Part shown: positions 33,650-36,262 of the stretch, in pieces
Layout of the letters: the number at the start of each line of letters is the position of its first letter
Position numbering within the stretch: the stretch's first letter is position 1
DNA from: Eubacteriales bacterium
Lineage (GTDB): Bacteria; Bacillota; Clostridia; Lachnospirales; Lachnospiraceae
DNA: 36,262 nt
NCBI GenBank assembly: GCA_030537135.1
Contig: JAUNOP010000031.1
Coordinates: forward strand, 1-36,262
Direction: 5' to 3'
Position numbers and translations under genes: made by a program
The notes under the pieces: generated by a model
What the model was told of the DNA's origin: nothing
The model's database searches: none
What the model saw: only the letters and a program-made list of their open reading frames with translations

Positions 33650-35575
33650 CTATATATCCAGCTCTGCGCTTGCTGCATTTTCATAAATAAACTGCTTTCT
33701 GGGAGGAACCTCACTTCCCATAAGAATCTCTGTCACACTGGAGGCCAGACGGGCATCCTCAATTTCCACTCGCTTCATTCTCCTTGTCTCTGGATTCAAG
33801 GTTGTATCCCAAAGCTGCTGTGCATCCATTTCTCCAAGTCCCTTGTACCTCTGAAGTGTAAAGCTTCCGGGCTTATGGGTTTTCCTGTATTTGTCCAGAG
33901 CCTTGTCATCGTATAGATATTCCTCCTCCCCTCTCTTTGGCATAGCCTTATAAAGGGGAGGCATGGCAATGTACACATGTCCCTCAAAAATCAATTCCGG
34001 CATAAATCTATAAAATAACGTAAGCAGCAGTGTAGAAATATGCGCGCCGTCCACATCTGCATCTGCCATGATAATAATTTTGTCATAGCGAAGCTTGGAA
34101 ATATCAAAATCATTTCCATATCCCTCTGAAAAGCCGCACCCAAAAGCATTTATCATGGTTTTAATCTCCGCGTTGGCAAGCACCTTATCAATCGTTGCCT
34201 TCTCCACATTCAAAATTTTTCCGCGGATAGGAAGAATTGCCTGATAGCTCCTGTCGCGCGCTGTTTTTGCAGAGCCTCCTGCTGAGTCTCCCTCTACAAT
34301 GAAAATCTCACACACAGAGGGGTCTTTTTTTTCACAGTTTGCCAGCTTTCCATTGGAGTCAAAGGAGTATTTCTGCTTTGTAAGAAGGTTTGTTTTTGCT
34401 TTTTCTTCTGTTTTTCGTATTTTTGCAGCCTTCTCTGCACAGGAAAGGACAGATTTGAGAACCTCCAGGTTTCTGTCAAAATACAAAGTCATCTGCTCTC
34501 CTACAACCTTTGAGGCAGCGCGGGCAGCATCCTGATTGTCAAGTTTTGTCTTTGTCTGTCCCTCAAACCTTGGGTCAGGATGCTTGATGGAAATGACAGC
34601 GGTCATACCGTTTCTGATATCAGCCCCTGTAAAGTTCGGGTCCTTTTCCTTCAGAATTCCAAGTTCTCTTGCATAGCTATTCATAACAGTAGTAAATATG
34701 GTCTTAAAGCCTGTAAGATGGGTTCCGCCCTCTGCATTGTAAATATTATTACAGAAGCCCAGAACATTTTCGTGAAATTCATTTGTAAACTGAAAGGCTG
34801 CTTCCACCTGGATTCCCTCAGCCTCTCCTTTCAGATACACGGGTTCATGAAGGACTTCTGTAGTCTTATTCAGGTCTTTGATATAGCCGATAATTCCTTC
34901 TGGCTCGTGATAATCAACGCTCTCTGTCTCCACCCCTCTTCTGTCCTCAAAATGAATGGTAAGCTCAGGATTCAGATACGCAGTCTCATGGAGCCTGCTC
35001 TTCACCTCTGCTGAGGAAAAATAGGTTTTTTCGAAAATCTCTCCATCTGGCAAAAAAGATATGACAGTGCCTCTCTCTCTGGTCTTTCCTATCTTTGGAA
35101 GAAGCCCTTCTTCCAGATCAATTACCGGAATCCCTCTTTCGTATCTGTCATGATGAATAAATCCATCTCTCTTTACTTTCACGTCCAGCCACACAGACAG
35201 AGCGTTTACCACAGAGGAGCCCACTCCATGAAGGCCTCCGCTCGTCTTATATGCGGAATCATCAAATTTGCCGCCTGCATGAAGCGTGGTAAAGACCAGC
35301 CTTTCAGCAGACATTCCCTTTTCATGCATATCTACGGGAATTCCCCGTCCATTATCCATTACTGTGCAGGAGCCATCCTTTTCCAGAAAAACCTGAATAT
35401 GACTGCAATATCCTGCCAGGTGTTCATCCACTGCATTATCTACAATCTCATAAATCAGATGATTCAAGCCCTTTCTGGTAACGCTTCCAATATACATACC
35501 CGGACGCTTGCGAACAGCCTCCAGGCCTTCCAGTACAGAGATACTCCCTGCATCATAGGTTTCTTTCCCGGTCAT
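33650..35575 (-). CDS. parE: Type IIA DNA topoisomerase subunit B, topoisomerase IV (ParE) type
   Basis: 641 residues. The GHKL ATPase has EIVDNAVDE (general base Glu43), DNGRGIPV (about residue 74) and GGLHGVGSSVVNALS (about 113). The transducer domain follows, with QTKTKL. The TOPRIM domain has EGDSAGGSA (about 427) and DADVDGAHI (about 503). The block LPIRGKILNVEKA is somewhat GyrB-like, so the subunit assignment rests mainly on the adjacent ParC-type gene and the absence of dnaA/recF neighbours. A promoter lies at 35684-35712, with GAAAGGATGAG upstream of ATG 35575. Confidence 0.87.
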   Translation of the reverse strand: MTGKETYDAGSISVLEGLEAVRKRPGMYIGSVTRKGLNHLIYEIVDNAVDEHLAGYCSHIQVFLEKDGSCTVMDNGRGIPVDMHEKGMSAERLVFTTLHAGGKFDDSAYKTSGGLHGVGSSVVNALSVWLDVKVKRDGFIHHDRYERGIPVIDLEEGLLPKIGKTRERGTVISFLPDGEIFEKTYFSSAEVKSRLHETAYLNPELTIHFEDRRGVETESVDYHEPEGIIGYIKDLNKTTEVLHEPVYLKGEAEGIQVEAAFQFTNEFHENVLGFCNNIYNAEGGTHLTGFKTIFTTVMNSYARELGILKEKDPNFTGADIRNGMTAVISIKHPDPRFEGQTKTKLDNQDAARAASKVVGEQMTLYFDRNLEVLKSVLSCAEKAAKIRKTEEKAKTNLLTKQKYSFDSNGKLANCEKKDPSVCEIFIVEGDSAGGSAKTARDRSYQAILPIRGKILNVEKATIDKVLANAEIKTMINAFGCGFSEGYGNDFDISKLRYDKIIIMADADVDGAHISTLLLTLFYRFMPELIFEGHVYIAMPPLYKAMPKRGEEEYLYDDKALDKYRKTHKPGSFTLQRYKGLGEMDAQQLWDTTLNPETRRMKRVEIEDARLASSVTEILMGSEVPPRKQFIYENAASAELDI

Positions 35576-35683
35576 ATTCTCTCATCCTTTCTATTTAGCA
35601 AAGCTTTTCTGATTTTCGTCAGACGGATATTCATAATCCGCTTTACATATGTTCTGGTTCATTAAAATCACTGTCGAATATTT

Positions 35684-35712
35684 ATCGTAACCTGAAATGA
35701 GGGATTTGTCAA
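35684..35712 (-). promoter_or_regulatory. parE-parC promoter
   Basis: A perfect TTGACA (35707-35712) and TACGAT (35684-35689) with a 17-nt spacer on the minus strand. It leaves a leader of about 100 nt that includes a CGGAT/ATCCG hairpin. The rest of the 313-nt gap (35576-35888) is poly-A/T-rich DNA between this promoter and the divergent tRNA promoter. Confidence 0.82.
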
Positions 35713-35840
35713 AGAGTTCTTTTGGAATTTAGAAAAAAAGTGAATGTATGTTCTTAAGCCGCTTTAATTTATCTGATAATTCATGTTTTTATCAATAATT
35801 TTACAAATTTAAAAAAAAACGATTTTTTTGAAAAAAACAC

Positions 35841-35869
35841 TTGCATTTTGTTTTAAAGTGAGGTATTAT
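35841..35869 (+). promoter_or_regulatory. tRNA-Glu promoter
   Basis: TTGCAT (35841-35846) and TATTAT (35864-35869) with a 17-nt spacer, 20 nt upstream of the mature tRNA 5' end. Long A and T tracts lie just upstream and may act as an UP element. Confidence 0.75.
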
Positions 35870-35888
35870 AACTATGTCGAAAGGACAT

Positions 35889-35960
35889 GGCCAGTTGGTC
35901 AAGGGGTTAAGACGCCGCCCTCTCACGGCGGAAACACGGGTTCGATTCCCGTACTGGCTG
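35889..35960 (+). tRNA. tRNA-Glu (anticodon CTC)
   Basis: A 72-nt cloverleaf. The acceptor stem GGCCAGT pairs with ACTGGCT (one G-U), and the discriminator is G. The anticodon stem CCGCC/GGCGG encloses loop CTCTCAC, giving anticodon CUC, which reads GAG. The T-arm is ACGGG-TTCGATT-CCCGT. CCA is not encoded; CTA follows. It is a single-gene unit with its own promoter and terminator. CUC is the less common glutamate isoacceptor in Firmicutes, where UUC usually serves both codons. Confidence 0.96.
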
Positions 35961-35965
35961 CTAGG

Positions 35966-36001
35966 AAAAGGAAGTAATCTGGATAGATTACTTCCTTTTT
36001 T
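35966..36001 (+). terminator. tRNA-Glu terminator
   Basis: A perfect 15-bp stem (35966-35980 with 35985-35999) with a GGAT loop, running into T's through 36001. It begins 6 nt after the tRNA. A separate GC palindrome, GCGCCCG/CGGGCGC, lies just beyond at 36005-36019. Confidence 0.92.
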
Positions 36002-36024
36002 GGTGCGCCCGTCGGGCGCGCCCC

Positions 36025-36063
36025 CAAAAACAGAGGTTGATTAGATGTTTTTAGCCAACCTCT
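36025..36063 (-). terminator. Terminator of the VOC-family gene
   Basis: On the minus strand, AGAGGTTG (36056-36063) pairs with CAACCTCT (36032-36039) across a 16-nt loop, followed by GTTTTTG. It lies about 95 nt beyond the gene's stop and converges with the tRNA terminator. Confidence 0.65.
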
Positions 36064-36158
36064 ATTATATTTGTTCGGCTATTTTCTGCCACTCTGACAG
36101 GGCTTTAAACAATTCCATCCTCGTACTTATTATTTTCCCCGTATATTCATCAATCACA

Positions 36159-36262
36159 TTAAAATTGCAGCATACCTTTTTCATCGTACTTAAAATCAGG
36201 TCCCCATGCAACTTCCCAGTAATATCCATCCAGATCTGTAAAGTATGCGTGATAGCCTCCCC
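36159..36262 (-). CDS. VOC-superfamily (glyoxalase/bleomycin-resistance-like) protein, C-terminal fragment
   Basis: Only the last 33 codons are inside the window; the frame enters from the right edge and stops at TAA 36159-36161. The sequence GGYHAYFTDLDGYYWEVAWG, then PDFKYDEKGMLQF, is the characteristic C-terminus of VOC proteins. It contains the metal-ligand Glu of the final beta strand (YYWEV). The substrate cannot be inferred from this fragment. A terminator follows. Confidence 0.8.
   Translation of the reverse strand, partial: GGYHAYFTDLDGYYWEVAWGPDFKYDEKGMLQF

Noticed and set aside
36065-36184. 39-residue minus-strand open frame overlapping the end of the VOC gene
   Set aside because: No ribosome binding site and out of frame with the conserved VOC C-terminus, which ends properly at 36159.
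1-36262. CRISPR array, rRNA operon, complete prophage or complete insertion sequence
   Set aside because: No regularly spaced repeats, rRNA segments, transposase, integrase or phage structural genes could be recognised.

Overview
The window is a chromosomal segment of a low-to-mid G+C Firmicute. It is most likely a gut-type Clostridia of the family Lachnospiraceae (Blautia, Dorea or Ruminococcus gnavus-like). This is inferred from the gene order rimP-nusA-ylxR-ylxQ-infB-rbfA-nrnA-truB-ribF, the strong AGGAGG-type ribosome binding sites, the consensus sigma-A promoters, and the BspA-like leucine-rich-repeat surface protein. No database search was possible. Nearly every gene lies on the minus strand, so the window reads from right to left. 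Two genes are cut by the window ends: the C-terminus of the surface protein at position 1 and the N-terminus of a VOC-family protein at 36262.

Right part (36262 to 12161, core genome). The order is: the tail of a VOC protein; a plus-strand tRNA-Glu(CUC) with its own promoter and terminator; topoisomerase genes parE-parC; then a long transcription/translation cluster that starts at a consensus promoter at 31282-31310 (rimP, nusA, ylxR, ylxQ, infB, rbfA, nrnA, truB, ribF). A Na+/phosphate symporter gene with a PhoU tail follows. Next come rpsO with its own promoter, pnp, nrdG and dut, ending at a strong terminator at 16514-16546. A YtrA-type GntR regulator with an ABC ATPase and permease follows, with an operator that matches the published YtrA half-sites and spacing. 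Last is an RsuA-family pseudouridine synthase.

Middle part (12021 to 6634). A three-gene envelope-associated module encodes an SPFH/YdjI-like protein with C-terminal zinc ribbons, a membrane-anchored zinc-ribbon protein, and a TPM-domain protein. A compact structured DNA element sits between the first two genes. The rpsB-tsf operon follows, with a promoter that overlaps the preceding terminator.

Left part (6633 to 1, accessory). About 0.8 kb of A+T-rich DNA contains no intact gene but holds a good promoter flanked by inverted repeats, plus other dyads. It is followed by a small protein of unknown function, then a 70-codon leader ORF carrying a pentanucleotide repeat and overlapping a very strong intrinsic terminator. 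A G+C-rich LuxR/MalT-type (LAL) regulator follows, and then a large secreted leucine-rich-repeat protein. The leader, terminator, regulator and surface-protein arrangement is the most unusual feature: it looks like an attenuator whose behaviour could change with repeat copy number.
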